Positions 9,627 through 17,912 of a stretch of 63,335 nt of DNA are shown here, one piece after another. Each line of letters begins with the position of its first letter. The first letter of the stretch is position 1. Under the pieces are notes generated by a model. The model made no database searches and was not told where the DNA came from. It saw nothing but the letters and a program-made list of their open reading frames with translations. The stretch spans positions 1 through 63,335 of the forward strand of contig CACXWU010000006.1 in NCBI GenBank assembly GCA_902771535.1, given 5' to 3'. The position numbers and the translations under genes are program-made. Source of the DNA: an uncultured Pseudomonadota bacterium (GTDB lineage: Bacteria > Pseudomonadota > Alphaproteobacteria > UBA3830).

Positions 9627-10514
9627 ATGGCGCTGGCTTTTCAATATGATTTCAATTTCAAAACGGATAAAACGAACAAGTTTATCACAATCGTTTTCGG
9701 ATTTTTGATTTATTGCATGTCCATCACTTTCATGAGCGGAATTTTTACCTACAGTCTTACGAATAATTGGGATAAATCTCTGAACGGACAACTGACTGTC
9801 GAATTTCCGTCCCATTCTGAGGGGACAAATGCAACTCTGACCGAAAAGCAGCTTAACGAAGTTACCCGTCTGCTGCAAGAAACGAACGGTGTTCTGAAAG
9901 TTCGCAAATTAAAGGAGGCGGATATTTTGAAAATTCTCGAACCGTGGCTTAATAGCACCGCGATTCCCGATGATTTCCCCTTCCCCGTTTTGTTCGATGT
10001 CGAGGTGGATAGAAGAGTCGATGTGGACTTGCTGGGGCTGTCCTCCAAACTGATGAAAATCTCACAGGGGGTTCGGATTCATAATCACGCAAATTGGTAC
10101 GCGTCCATTGCAAAGATCAGCAAGGGACTTTTTGGATTTTCCGTTCTGTTGGCGGCTCTAATTTTGCTGACAGTGTGTTCGACGATAATTTTCATCATCA
10201 AAAAGACTCTGAGTAATCATCGCGATGTTGTGAAAATCCTGCAGTTGATTGGTGCTCGAAACAAATATATCGCGACGCAGTTTAAAAGATATTATTTTTC
10301 CATAAGCCTAAAAGGAGCATGGATTTCTTTAATCCTGAGCATAATGACAATTCTGGGAATTACTTATTTGGTTGGAGCAAATTGGATAAACTTGGATAAT
10401 ATCAAATATTTGGGGGTCAGTATTCTTGTTTCCGTGATTGTAATCGCGGTTGTTATGATTACTTCGCAAAACACAGTTCTCTATTTTTTGAAAAATGAGG
10501 ATTGGCTTGACTAA
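9627..10514 (+). CDS. ftsX: Cell division permease FtsX
   Basis: A 295-residue membrane partner of FtsE. The layout is that of FtsX: a cytoplasmic N-terminus, one membrane helix (about 25-47), a periplasmic domain of about 120 residues, then three membrane helices with the cytoplasmic coupling loop containing LSNHRDVVKILQLIGARNKYIATQF, seen here in part as VKILQLIGARNKYIA. The ATG at 9627 follows GGAGA at correct spacing; a GTG at 9612 inside ftsE is in frame but that site overlaps the ribosome signal. It overlaps the next gene by 20 bases. The envelope context (ftsE, ydcF, plsC) supports the role. Confidence 0.92.
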   Translation: MALAFQYDFNFKTDKTNKFITIVFGFLIYCMSITFMSGIFTYSLTNNWDKSLNGQLTVEFPSHSEGTNATLTEKQLNEVTRLLQETNGVLKVRKLKEADILKILEPWLNSTAIPDDFPFPVLFDVEVDRRVDVDLLGLSSKLMKISQGVRIHNHANWYASIAKISKGLFGFSVLLAALILLTVCSTIIFIIKKTLSNHRDVVKILQLIGARNKYIATQFKRYYFSISLKGAWISLILSIMTILGITYLVGANWINLDNIKYLGVSILVSVIVIAVVMITSQNTVLYFLKNEDWLD

Positions 10515-11064
10515 GCTGATATTGAAATTCGTCGTAATAATTTTTTTTGCTGTTTCGATATCGTTTTCGATTTTCATCTTCGATGCACGAAAAATTGAAA
10601 AGCTTCCGCTCGATCTTGTTTGCGAAGACATAGTCGTACTTACCGGAGGGAAAAATCGAATCAAAGTGGCATTTGATTCGGTTAAAAGATTTCATGCGAA
10701 AAACGTTTTGATTTCCGGGGTATATAGAGGAACGAAGTTGGAAGATATTCTCGGCGATACGAAAATTATCGGAGACGTGACAGTCGTTTTGGGATACAAA
10801 GCATTGAATACGGAGGGAAATGCCAGAGAGATTTGCGAAGTGGCGGAAGAGTTAGGCATGAAAGAAATCGTATTAATTACCTCCGATTATCATATGTTCA
10901 GGAGTTTGCACGAAGTCAGAAAATATAACAAAAATCTGAAAATCTATCCCCTAAAAGTTCGCTCCGTTTTCAATTCCAGATTTATTAGGTTATGTTTTAA
11001 AGAGTTTTACCGTAGTTTGGGCATCTTGATTAGAGATGCTATAAAAGGAATTTCAAATGATTAG
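10495..11064 (+). CDS. YdcF/SanA family (DUF218) membrane-anchored protein
   Basis: A 189-residue protein with one N-terminal membrane anchor (about 8-28) and a DUF218 domain. Family motifs: VVLTGGKNR in the first strand-loop, TEGNAREI in the place of the usual YENA(R/E) motif, and LITSDYHMFRS, the typical T-S-x-x-H-M-x-R-S segment. YdcF/SanA proteins are linked to envelope integrity; E. coli YdcF binds S-adenosylmethionine, but a reaction is not established. It starts inside ftsX (20-base overlap) and ends 8 bases inside plsC, so it is translated as part of the ftsEX operon. This gene order recurs in alphaproteobacteria. Confidence 0.82.
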   Translation: MRIGLTKLILKFVVIIFFAVSISFSIFIFDARKIEKLPLDLVCEDIVVLTGGKNRIKVAFDSVKRFHAKNVLISGVYRGTKLEDILGDTKIIGDVTVVLGYKALNTEGNAREICEVAEELGMKEIVLITSDYHMFRSLHEVRKYNKNLKIYPLKVRSVFNSRFIRLCFKEFYRSLGILIRDAIKGISND

Positions 11065-11761
11065 ATCAATTCTTCTTAACATTGTACTTTTTGTATCAAT
11101 GTCTCTGTATGTATTATGCGGAATTTTTTTTCTTCCGTTTTCTGAAGACGTCGTTTACAAATATTGGTTTATTTTTTCGCGAATGTTTCGTTTTATCGTG
11201 AAATATGTCGGCGGAATCGATTTTAAAATAGAAAATGAGCAATACCTGAAAACGAAAGGACGTGTGATCTTTGCCGCTCGGCATGAATCCATGTGGGAAA
11301 CGATCGTTTTGATTAGTTTTTTCCCGAGACCTGTATTCGTCATGAAAAAAGAGCTGCATGATATTCCTTTGTTCGGTCTATTGGCGGATAAAGTACATTC
11401 GATTTTTGTGGATCGCGAGCACGGACTGAAGGCCTTAATCGATGTTTCGCGGCAAATTTCCGAGGCTTTGGATGAAGGCAGACAGGTTATAATTTTTCCC
11501 GAAGGAACTCGTATGCCGAGCGGCGAATTTGTTCCGCTGAAGAGAGGAATTTCTTTGTTCTATAAAAAAAATGACTGCAAAGTTGTTCCGATTATACATA
11601 ATTCGGGAAAATTTTGGGCGCGTCGCAGCTTTAAAAAAAATCCGGGAACAATTACGGTAAAAATTATGGAACCAATCGAGCCGGGGTTGCCTCAAGATAA
11701 ATTTATGGATAGACTGAACAACACTTTTCAAGTCGAAATATCGGAATTGGAGAACAAATAA
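11057..11761 (+). CDS. plsC: 1-acyl-sn-glycerol-3-phosphate acyltransferase
   Basis: A 234-residue PlsC-type acyltransferase that adds the second fatty acid to lysophosphatidic acid at the inner membrane. An N-terminal hydrophobic helix (about 4-30) precedes the catalytic block: RHESMWET at about 75, an H(X4)E variant of the usual H(X4)D, VFVMKKEL, and the glycerophosphate-binding [10 protein letters not shown] at about 150. Asp-to-Glu at the fourth position is the only oddity. Alphaproteobacterial members usually have KHQSAWDT there, as I recall. It overlaps ydcF by 8 bases and its TAA shares an A with the prfA ATG, so it sits in a tight operon. Confidence 0.92.
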   Translation: MIRSILLNIVLFVSMSLYVLCGIFFLPFSEDVVYKYWFIFSRMFRFIVKYVGGIDFKIENEQYLKTKGRVIFAARHESMWETIVLISFFPRPVFVMKKELHDIPLFGLLADKVHSIFVDREHGLKALIDVSRQISEALDEGRQVIIFPEGTRMPSGEFVPLKRGISLFYKKNDCKVVPIIHNSGKFWARRSFKKNPGTITVKIMEPIEPGLPQDKFMDRLNNTFQVEISELENK

Positions 11762-12840
11762 TGTTTTTGGAAGAGACTCTCGACAAAATTTTGAAGAGAT
11801 ACGAATTTTTGAAAGAGCAGATGTTGGCAAATGCGAACGACTCGGGGAATTTCATAAAATTATCGAAGGAATTTTCCGATCTTGAGGATTTTGCGAATTT
11901 AATCAATCTTTATAACAAAACGAAATCCGAATTAAGCGAACTGCGATCCGCATTGGAAGACCCCGCGACCGATGAAGATTTCAAAGAGTTGGCCAAGGAA
12001 GAAATCGGAAGATTGCAGGGAAAAATTCCGCAGCTTCAAAAAGAATTGAAAATCATGCTGATTCCGAAAGACGAGGCGGATGAGAAAAACGCAATTATCG
12101 AAATTCGCGCGGGAGCAGGAGGGGATGAGGCCGGATTGTTCGCAGCGGATCTGCTTCGCATGTATCAAAAATACGCGGAGTTCAAAAAATGGAAATTCGA
12201 GCTGCTTTACGCTCACGAATCCGGAATCGGTAGCATTAAGGAGGCCTCGGCGAACATTTCGGGCAAGGGCGTTTTCGCTTATTTGAAATTCGAGTCGGGA
12301 GTGCATCGGGTGCAGCGTGTTCCCGTTACGGAATCCGGTGGGCGTGTTCATACGTCGACAGCTACGGTCGCGGTCTTGCCGGAAGCTGAGGAAGTGGACC
12401 TGAAAATTGACGATACGGATTTGAAAATCGACGTCATGCGGGCCTCGGGCGCAGGGGGGCAGCACGTCAACAAAACGGAAAGCGCGGTGCGTATCACCCA
12501 CATTCCGACAGGTATAGTTGTATATCAGCAGGACGAGCGTTCGCAGCACATGAACAGGCTGAAAGCGATGAAGATTTTGCGCGCGCGTCTTTACGAAATG
12601 GAGCGCCAAAAATTGCAGAACGAGAGGGCCGACAATCGCCGCTCGCAGGTTGGAACGGGCGATCGCTCCGAGAGAATCCGTACCTACAATTATCCGCAGG
12701 CGCGAGTTACGGATCACCGAATCAATCTGACGCTGTACAAGCTACCGCAAATTATGGAGGGCGCTGCTTTGGAGGAAATTATCAAACCTTTGATTGAGTT
12801 CGATCAGGAGGAGCAGATTGCGAATTTCCAGAAAGATTAA
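11761..12840 (+). CDS. prfA: Peptide chain release factor 1
   Basis: A 359-residue class I release factor that reads UAA and UAG and triggers release of the finished protein. The codon-recognition tripeptide PVT (the PxT motif) lies in [16 protein letters not shown], and the universal GGQ is in [17 protein letters not shown], whose Gln is the substrate of PrmC encoded just downstream. Length matches the family (about 360). The start ATG overlaps the plsC stop by one base. Placement behind the ftsEX-plsC genes and before prmC suggests the two release genes are kept together even though the rest of the operon has been rearranged. Confidence 0.98.
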   Translation: MFLEETLDKILKRYEFLKEQMLANANDSGNFIKLSKEFSDLEDFANLINLYNKTKSELSELRSALEDPATDEDFKELAKEEIGRLQGKIPQLQKELKIMLIPKDEADEKNAIIEIRAGAGGDEAGLFAADLLRMYQKYAEFKKWKFELLYAHESGIGSIKEASANISGKGVFAYLKFESGVHRVQRVPVTESGGRVHTSTATVAVLPEAEEVDLKIDDTDLKIDVMRASGAGGQHVNKTESAVRITHIPTGIVVYQQDERSQHMNRLKAMKILRARLYEMERQKLQNERADNRRSQVGTGDRSERIRTYNYPQARVTDHRINLTLYKLPQIMEGAALEEIIKPLIEFDQEEQIANFQKD

Positions 12841-12959
12841 TCTCGGTGCGGTATTTTTACGGAAAAGTTTACGATGATGTTTAGGGAGAAAAATTGCAAA
12901 CATTTTTCCGTCCAAATCGTACCAAAAATTAATAGTTTGTTAACTTTTGATTTCGTGCC

Positions 12960-13250
12960 GCCCCGCGGCCCCCACCCTAGGGAGGATAACACGAAAAGAT
13001 TAAAACTCCCTTAATTGCAATGAGGTATGGTTACGCAAGATGGCTAAAACTTCCTCGATTTCAATGGTGGAGAAAACCCGAGAGGTGCAGCAAACAGGAG
13101 GTGTTGCGGCGATGGAAAAGGAAAAATAGGAGAAACAAGGTTAAAACCCCTTCGATTATAATGATAACAAAACCCACGAGATGCAGCAAGTTAGAGGTTA
13201 ATTGCGGTGATGGAAAAAGTAAAACAGATGAAACACAGTAAGACAGGAAT
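12960..13250 (+). repeat. Degenerate tandem repeat of about 98 bp upstream of prmC
   Basis: The 369 bases between prfA and prmC carry two imperfect copies of a unit of about 98 bases, starting near 13040 (ctaaaacttcctcgatttcaatg) and near 13140 (ttaaaaccccttcgattataatg), each running through gatgcagca/ggtgcagca, then gaggt...gcggtgatgg and gaaaca. A shorter related piece precedes them (near 13003, ttaaaactcccttaattgcaatg) and another begins inside prmC. Just before lies a GC-rich block with CCGCCCCGCGG and CCCTAGGG (about 12958-12985) unlike its AT-rich surroundings. The open frame through the repeats is not a convincing gene. Confidence 0.6.
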
Positions 13251-14082
13251 ATCTTGCGGCAATCGTGATTACGGCTGTCGTTGTCCACCGAAAATTCTCC
13301 GTTTGTTCATCGCGAAGGTGAAAAATATTTCCGCGAACGAAGTGATGTTCGGAATGGACGAGCTTCGATTTTCGTCCGCTGAACTCGATCAGCTGGAAGA
13401 TTTCATCGCGCGCTACGAATCCCACGAGCCCATCTCGAAAATCTTGAACAGGCGAGAATTCTGGAACAGCGAATTTTTCGTAAACGCAGACGTTTTGGAT
13501 CCACGTCCCGAAACCGAAATCATTATCGAGCGAACCCTGGAAATTTTCGCCAAAGATCAGGCTTTCGACTTCCTTGACATCGGCACCGGCAGTGGCTGCA
13601 TTTTGTTGAGCATCGCGAAAGAATTTCCGAAATCTCGCGGAATCGGAATCGACATCAGCGAAAAAGCCGTGAAGATCGCGCTGAAAAACAAATCCGACCT
13701 GTGCGTAGAAAATGCCGAAATAAAAAATGTCGGCTGGGACAATTTTTGTCCGCAAAAAAAATTCGATTTGATCGTTTCCAATCCGCCCTATATAAAAAGC
13801 GCAGACATTTTCGGACTCGATGATAACGTGAAAAATTTCGATCCGCACCTCGCGTTGGACGGCGGACGAGACGGGTTGGACGCTTACACGCAGCTTTCAG
13901 AATTGACGCGAAATTGGCTGAAACCGGGCGGTAAAATTCTTTTGGAAATCGGTTTTGATCAGCACGACGACGTAAAAAATATTTTCGAATCAAAAGGTTT
14001 TTTTCTCGCGAATGTTTACTTGGATTTCCAAAAAATTCGCCGTGTGTTGGAACTTCAATTTTTAACAAAGCCAATCGACTAA
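13210..14082 (+). CDS. prmC: Release factor glutamine N5-methyltransferase
   Basis: A 290-residue SAM-dependent enzyme that methylates the Gln of the GGQ motif in RF1 and RF2, raising their activity. The N-terminal helical domain contains the ...EPISKILNRREFW segment typical of the family, followed by DPRPETE, the SAM site DIGTGSGCI, and the catalytic SNPPYI motif; ALDGGRDGLDAY and KPGGKILLEIGFDQ complete the fold. GTG 13207 or ATG 13210 could start it; both fall within the second copy of the upstream tandem repeat, so the first 20 or so residues are repeat-derived and show no family likeness. Functionally paired with prfA. Confidence 0.93.
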   Translation: MEKVKQMKHSKTGISCGNRDYGCRCPPKILRLFIAKVKNISANEVMFGMDELRFSSAELDQLEDFIARYESHEPISKILNRREFWNSEFFVNADVLDPRPETEIIIERTLEIFAKDQAFDFLDIGTGSGCILLSIAKEFPKSRGIGIDISEKAVKIALKNKSDLCVENAEIKNVGWDNFCPQKKFDLIVSNPPYIKSADIFGLDDNVKNFDPHLALDGGRDGLDAYTQLSELTRNWLKPGGKILLEIGFDQHDDVKNIFESKGFFLANVYLDFQKIRRVLELQFLTKPID

Positions 14083-14187
14083 TTTGGTGAAATAAATTTT
14101 TACTGATAACGGAAAAACCAAAAAAACTGGACAACTAGTAAATTATTGTCTACCCTGATAGTAGTTTTTGTATTAAGGGTGGTAGAG

Positions 14188-15000
14188 ATGAATATTAATT
14201 GGAAAGCTTTGTGTTTTGTTGGGGCATTGTTATGTGCGGGGAACGCAGTAACCATGGAATCTGATCCGTTGGGCAGCCAGGACAGAGGCAAGCAACCTGC
14301 CCTGTCGGAGGTTAGCTCAGATATTTTTCGGATTTATAAAATTAATACATATGGGAATATTAATGCGTGTGAGAACAAAATAGAGATTTATGATGAAATT
14401 GTGGGATCTGGAAGAAAAGAACTCGTAGAGATGCCGTCTGACGCCGATAGCTGTGTGCCTTCAGAACTCAGAGATTCGTTTAGAGAAGACACAAAAAATT
14501 ACCGATTTATTAAGAGAGACCCGATGGAATTCATTTCGCATGCATACCTAGTATATATGAGTCCTTTTTATTCTCTCGAGTTGTCTGTTGAGGAGGATAA
14601 TATTCTTTCGGGAAGTATTCTAGAATACTCAATGCAGCGAAGAGGAATTTCCCCTGATAAAGATAAGGTATGGAATCTAATATCAAATAAGGTTAAATAT
14701 CGGATATTAATTTATTCCTACAAAGATTCGAGGATGTGCGGATTTTACGAATACGGTAAAAAATTTGCAAAAAACGGAACCAAGAGATTATACGAAGAAA
14801 ATAAACTTTACAAAGTGTTGGAGCGATTGACACAAAGAGAGATACAGCAGTTAATGAAGGATGATTGTAACGGCTTATCCGCATCTGATATTAATATAGA
14901 GGAGCAGATTGTTTTCGTAGATAGTGAGAGAACACCGATTAGTTCAGAGTACTTTAACAGTACTGAAAATACTCTGAGCAGTTTGGATGAGGAAAACTAG
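14188..15000 (+). CDS. Secreted protein of unknown function
   Basis: A 270-residue protein with a clear signal peptide (positively charged start, hydrophobic LCFVGALLCAGNA, cleavage near residue 20). I do not recognise the mature part: it is acidic, mixed alpha/beta in appearance, with four or more cysteines and a polar, acidic tail. ATG 14188 is chosen because a GGTAGAG ribosome site precedes it and the signal peptide begins there; a GTG/ATG frame opening further upstream would bury the signal. It ends at a strong intrinsic terminator and is a single-gene unit. Confidence 0.65.
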   Translation: MNINWKALCFVGALLCAGNAVTMESDPLGSQDRGKQPALSEVSSDIFRIYKINTYGNINACENKIEIYDEIVGSGRKELVEMPSDADSCVPSELRDSFREDTKNYRFIKRDPMEFISHAYLVYMSPFYSLELSVEEDNILSGSILEYSMQRRGISPDKDKVWNLISNKVKYRILIYSYKDSRMCGFYEYGKKFAKNGTKRLYEENKLYKVLERLTQREIQQLMKDDCNGLSASDINIEEQIVFVDSERTPISSEYFNSTENTLSSLDEEN

Positions 15001-15016
15001 GTTTTGGTCAGAAATT

Positions 15017-15045
15017 GGAGAGGGGAGACATTCCTCTCCTTTTTT
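15017..15045 (+). terminator. Intrinsic terminator after the secreted gene at 14188
   Basis: GGAGAGG (15017-15023) pairs perfectly with CCTCTCC (15033-15039), loop of 9 bases, followed by six T residues. It stops 17 bases after the stop codon of the upstream gene. Confidence 0.85.
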
Positions 15046-15057
15046 AGGTGGTAGACA

Positions 15058-15654
15058 CTATTTTTCTGATTTCAGTTTGTCTTCCATCTTTTCGAATGCA
15101 TCGTTGAAAGCATTATATGCTTCTCGCAAGTCTGCCATATAAGAATAGATGAGTTCGTCGGTCAATATGTTCAAAATGTTATCCATTTGCTCTTCGACCT
15201 CCTCTTTCATTGCTTTCGCATCAACAAAATTATCTAATTCCTTTTTTAAACACTCTTCCAAAGCCGTGACATATTGTTTCCCATCTTTATACACGATGAC
15301 TCGGTTTTGGTATTGATTTTCTTTCAATTGACTCAGTGAGCGAATATCCTCGTCCAGTTCCTTATTCAGCTTAGCTGCGTAGTCTGCCAGATTTTTACTT
15401 GCTTCCAAAAATTCAGGAGTTACTGTGCCACTACGGTTTTCTCGCAAAGTATCTTCCGCATGACTAAAAAAATCTCCTATTTTTTTTACCGCGGAGGATG
15501 ACTTCAATTTGTCTATTCCTGTCTCAACTTTGGAAGATACATTCTGGTACATTTCGTCGAACCAATCTTTGATATTCTCAACGTTGAAATCTGCGTTGAA
15601 AGCCGCATTTGAACTGGAAAAAATTAAAAATAAAACTAAAACTAACTTTCTCAT
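15058..15654 (-). CDS. Secreted helical protein of unknown function
   Basis: A 198-residue protein with a classic short signal peptide (MRKLVLVLFLIFSSSNA, cleavage about residue 17). The mature part is almost entirely charged amphipathic helix, with heptad-like segments around 60-120 and 140-195, rich in Glu, Lys and Asp, and one cysteine near the middle. No catalytic motif or known domain is seen. It lies head-to-tail after the next secreted gene (15708), with 53 bases between; both could share a transcript. A periplasmic or exported helical adaptor is possible but not shown. Confidence 0.6.
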   Translation of the reverse strand: MRKLVLVLFLIFSSSNAAFNADFNVENIKDWFDEMYQNVSSKVETGIDKLKSSSAVKKIGDFFSHAEDTLRENRSGTVTPEFLEASKNLADYAAKLNKELDEDIRSLSQLKENQYQNRVIVYKDGKQYVTALEECLKKELDNFVDAKAMKEEVEEQMDNILNILTDELIYSYMADLREAYNAFNDAFEKMEDKLKSEK

Positions 15655-15707
15655 TTCTCGATATCCTACTTCTGATATCAGTATGAAACAAAAAAACTAA
15701 TATTTCG

Positions 15708-16529
15708 TTAAATTTCTTCGTAATCCTTCGGTTTTATCAAAGATTTTAATTCTTCATCAGAAAATGAGAAAATTTCCCGGATTTTTTCTTGCGGTACGTG
15801 GGCGTAATAAAAATCCTGTGCTATGAGATACACCAGGTGGGAATATAATTTTTCGAAAAATTTGTCGATTTCCGTGATTAATTTCAGGTAGTTTTGATTT
15901 ATTCCCGACGAATGCCATTTTTCGTTATTTTTTGTATTTTCTTTTCCGAAGTACTTGCTCTGCACGAACGAATACTTGGCGCGATCTTTCCAAATAACAC
16001 CGCATCCCAAATCAGAAAGAACGTCGTCGAGTTCATCGTCGTTGACTTCTTCCTTCAGAACAAATTTCGGCAGTTGGATATGTTTAGAACTCGCAAATTG
16101 CAAAGCCTTATCGGCATTGATTCCCGCCTCTACCGCTCGGCGCGCATACTCGCTTCTGATGATGAAATCGAAAATCATCTGATATTTTTTGTTAATTTCC
16201 ATAGCATCTTCGATGAAAATCTTCAACTCTGTATCGGAAATTTCGGATTTAGGTACAATCCTTCGTAATTTGCTGAAAACCTTATTCTGATCAATGCGTT
16301 GTCCTAAAGGACAGCCGAAAATCTGCTGCCGAATTATTTTCAACGCTTTATTCAAATTGGCGTTTTTCTCGTGATTTTCGGATTTGTGCCCGGATTTTGT
16401 TTCCGGATTGGCCTCTTGCTCTGCCAAAATTTTCACTACGTCGGACAAATTGTTGCTGATCTTTGCCGTAACACTCACAAACGAAGCCAGAGCGACTATT
16501 ATAGAAAAAGTTAAGAATACACGTCTCAT
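15708..16529 (-). CDS. Secreted helical protein of unknown function
   Basis: A 273-residue protein with a signal peptide (basic MRR, then a hydrophobic run to about residue 21, ending in VTA). The mature part is helical, with a polar linker at about 40-58 and the rest organised as charged helices; two segments (IVPKSEISDTELKIFIEDA and KIREIFSFSDEELKSLI, both partial quotes) share an S-(D/E)-x-E-L-K pattern and may be an old duplication. No domain is recognised. TAGGAG precedes the start at good spacing, and TTGCTA-17-TAAAAT upstream on the same strand is a fair promoter. Divergent from folA. Confidence 0.6.
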   Translation of the reverse strand: MRRVFLTFSIIVALASFVSVTAKISNNLSDVVKILAEQEANPETKSGHKSENHEKNANLNKALKIIRQQIFGCPLGQRIDQNKVFSKLRRIVPKSEISDTELKIFIEDAMEINKKYQMIFDFIIRSEYARRAVEAGINADKALQFASSKHIQLPKFVLKEEVNDDELDDVLSDLGCGVIWKDRAKYSFVQSKYFGKENTKNNEKWHSSGINQNYLKLITEIDKFFEKLYSHLVYLIAQDFYYAHVPQEKIREIFSFSDEELKSLIKPKDYEEI

Positions 16530-16593
16530 AAAAAACTCCTACGCCATTTTATTATGATTTACATATTTTAGCAATTTGAATTAGAATATAAGA

Positions 16594-17109
16594 ATGATAA
16601 GATTGATAGCAATTGTCGAAAAAAAATTCGGACTGTCGAAAAATGGTAAAATTCCCTGGGAATTTGAAGAAGATCGTGCGTTTTTTCAGAAACTAACCCG
16701 AAATTCCGCTGTAATAATGGGAAAAAACACTTTTTTTTCGCATGAAAATTTCCCGCTGAAAGACCGAATAAATTGCGTTATCACGAAAACAGATATTCCG
16801 AATGCAATTTGTTTTTCGACTTTAGAAGAAGCAGTTAAAACTTATCCCAACGCTTGGATTATCGGTGGCGCGCAGCTATACAATTACGCTTTGCAAAGAA
16901 ATTTAATAGACGAAGCGATAATTACACATGTCAATCAAGAATATGAAGCTGACACATTTCTGAATGCAAAATATTTAAAAAATTTTGATCGAGAATTGAT
17001 CATAAAAAAAAACAATTACAGCGTCTGGAAATGGAGAAAGCGATCGGAACCACAAAAGGGAAATCAGCCTCGCGAACGATACCTGAAAGAAGCCAATTCC
17101 CCTACTTGA
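16594..17109 (+). CDS. folA: Dihydrofolate reductase
   Basis: A 171-residue enzyme reducing dihydrofolate to tetrahydrofolate with NADPH, the cofactor source for the folate genes such as fhs. The fold is plain: LIAIVEKKFGLSKNGKIPW with the Met20-loop region, the acidic residue of the substrate site in PWEFEEDRAFF, the NADPH segment AVIMGKNTF, and WIIGGAQLYNYAL, the conserved GG bend. It is slightly longer than E. coli FolA (159) owing to a basic, polar tail of about 15 residues after the final strand. The space to the divergent secreted gene is only 64 bases, and the ribosome site is weak. Confidence 0.93.
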   Translation: MIRLIAIVEKKFGLSKNGKIPWEFEEDRAFFQKLTRNSAVIMGKNTFFSHENFPLKDRINCVITKTDIPNAICFSTLEEAVKTYPNAWIIGGAQLYNYALQRNLIDEAIITHVNQEYEADTFLNAKYLKNFDRELIIKKNNYSVWKWRKRSEPQKGNQPRERYLKEANSPT

Positions 17110-17124
17110 AACAATTCCCTCCAA

Positions 17125-17736
17125 TTAACTTTCTTTAGAAGAGGAATCCTGTGACGAGAGCTCTTTTGTCATCTCGTATATATACCTCTCTACAATTTGA
17201 TTTTTAGCGTCTTTTTTGCTTTTACAGCCCATATTCCGCTCATAATCTTTGCCATTTATCTTGATTTTACAGATAAAGGTACCATCTTTATTTATGTCAT
17301 ACAAAAACTCAACATCACTCAACTTAGCAGGAATTTTATTATTCTGAAAATACTTACCGAGTTTATCCTGAGCAGACAAACCCAAAATTTTGCAGACATG
17401 CTCCGCGGTTTCACGTTTAGCTGCTTCTACATTTTCGCATTTCTGAAAATCCATTTTATATTTTTTGTCGTTTATTATAACTGTACAGTTCCATTCTTTA
17501 CCAGATAGGACCCCATATTCGAATTTCAAGCTCAATCCGTGGGTTTTACAGTGCCTGTTAAGTATATCAATCGGGCTTTCTTTACTCGGAACAAAACCTT
17601 CGTGTTCCTTGACCGGTATCAATCTAACTTCGCCATCTGGAGAACTATTCTTTAGCGAATTGAAATTCATCGAGAACACGCTTCCCGCAAAGCACAGCAC
17701 GGCAGCAGAACATAAAATTTTAAAATTAAGTTTCAT
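17125..17736 (-). CDS. Secreted protein with two dsRNA-binding-like domains
   Basis: A 203-residue protein: signal peptide (MKLNFKILCSAAVLCFAGS, cleavage near 22), a short linker, then two copies of a double-stranded-RNA-binding fold. In the first (about 55-119) the helix PIDILNRHCKTHG, strands LKFEYGVLSG and WNCTVIIND, and the second helix AAKRETAEHVCKIL match the alpha-beta-beta-beta-alpha dsRBD order. The second (about 129-189) repeats it with FICKIKINGKDYE and the hallmark SKKDAKNQIVERYI, the lysine-rich start of the second dsRBD helix. ATG 17736 is chosen over 17748 because GAGGTC sits before it. Secretion of a dsRNA binder is unusual; a host-directed role is inference. It is convergent with folA. 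Confidence 0.68.
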   Translation of the reverse strand: MKLNFKILCSAAVLCFAGSVFSMNFNSLKNSSPDGEVRLIPVKEHEGFVPSKESPIDILNRHCKTHGLSLKFEYGVLSGKEWNCTVIINDKKYKMDFQKCENVEAAKRETAEHVCKILGLSAQDKLGKYFQNNKIPAKLSDVEFLYDINKDGTFICKIKINGKDYERNMGCKSKKDAKNQIVERYIYEMTKELSSQDSSSKES

Positions 17737-17860
17737 TTTTGACCTCATTTTAACTATATAAACTTAACATGCTGCTTCTGATTATAAGGTTTTATATTTC
17801 TGTTGTCTAGATTTGTAAAAATTTTAGATTGCCAAAAGACAAAAATCTGCAGTGTTAAAA

Positions 17861-17886
17861 AATAAAAAAGCCTCCGAAGAGGCTTT
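17861..17886 (-). terminator. Intrinsic terminator of tlc
   Basis: AAAGCCTC (17867-17874) pairs with GAGGCTTT (17879-17886) around a four-base CGAA (TTCG on the minus strand) loop; on the minus strand the stem is followed by a run of T. It lies 26 bases past the tlc stop. Confidence 0.85.
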
Positions 17887-17912
17887 GAGATATATAAAAG
17901 AAAGGAAACTTT

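Noticed and set aside
11932-12717. Long open frame on the strand opposite prfA (261 codons)
   Set aside because: It mirrors prfA codon by codon, lacks a ribosome site, and shows no domain; prfA is certain.
13020-13241. 73-codon frame running through the tandem repeat before prmC
   Set aside because: It consists of the two repeat copies, has no ribosome site and overlaps the prmC start; more likely repeat DNA than a gene.
13198-13848. Long open frame opposite prmC (216 codons)
   Set aside because: It is the reverse of prmC, with no family likeness and no ribosome site.
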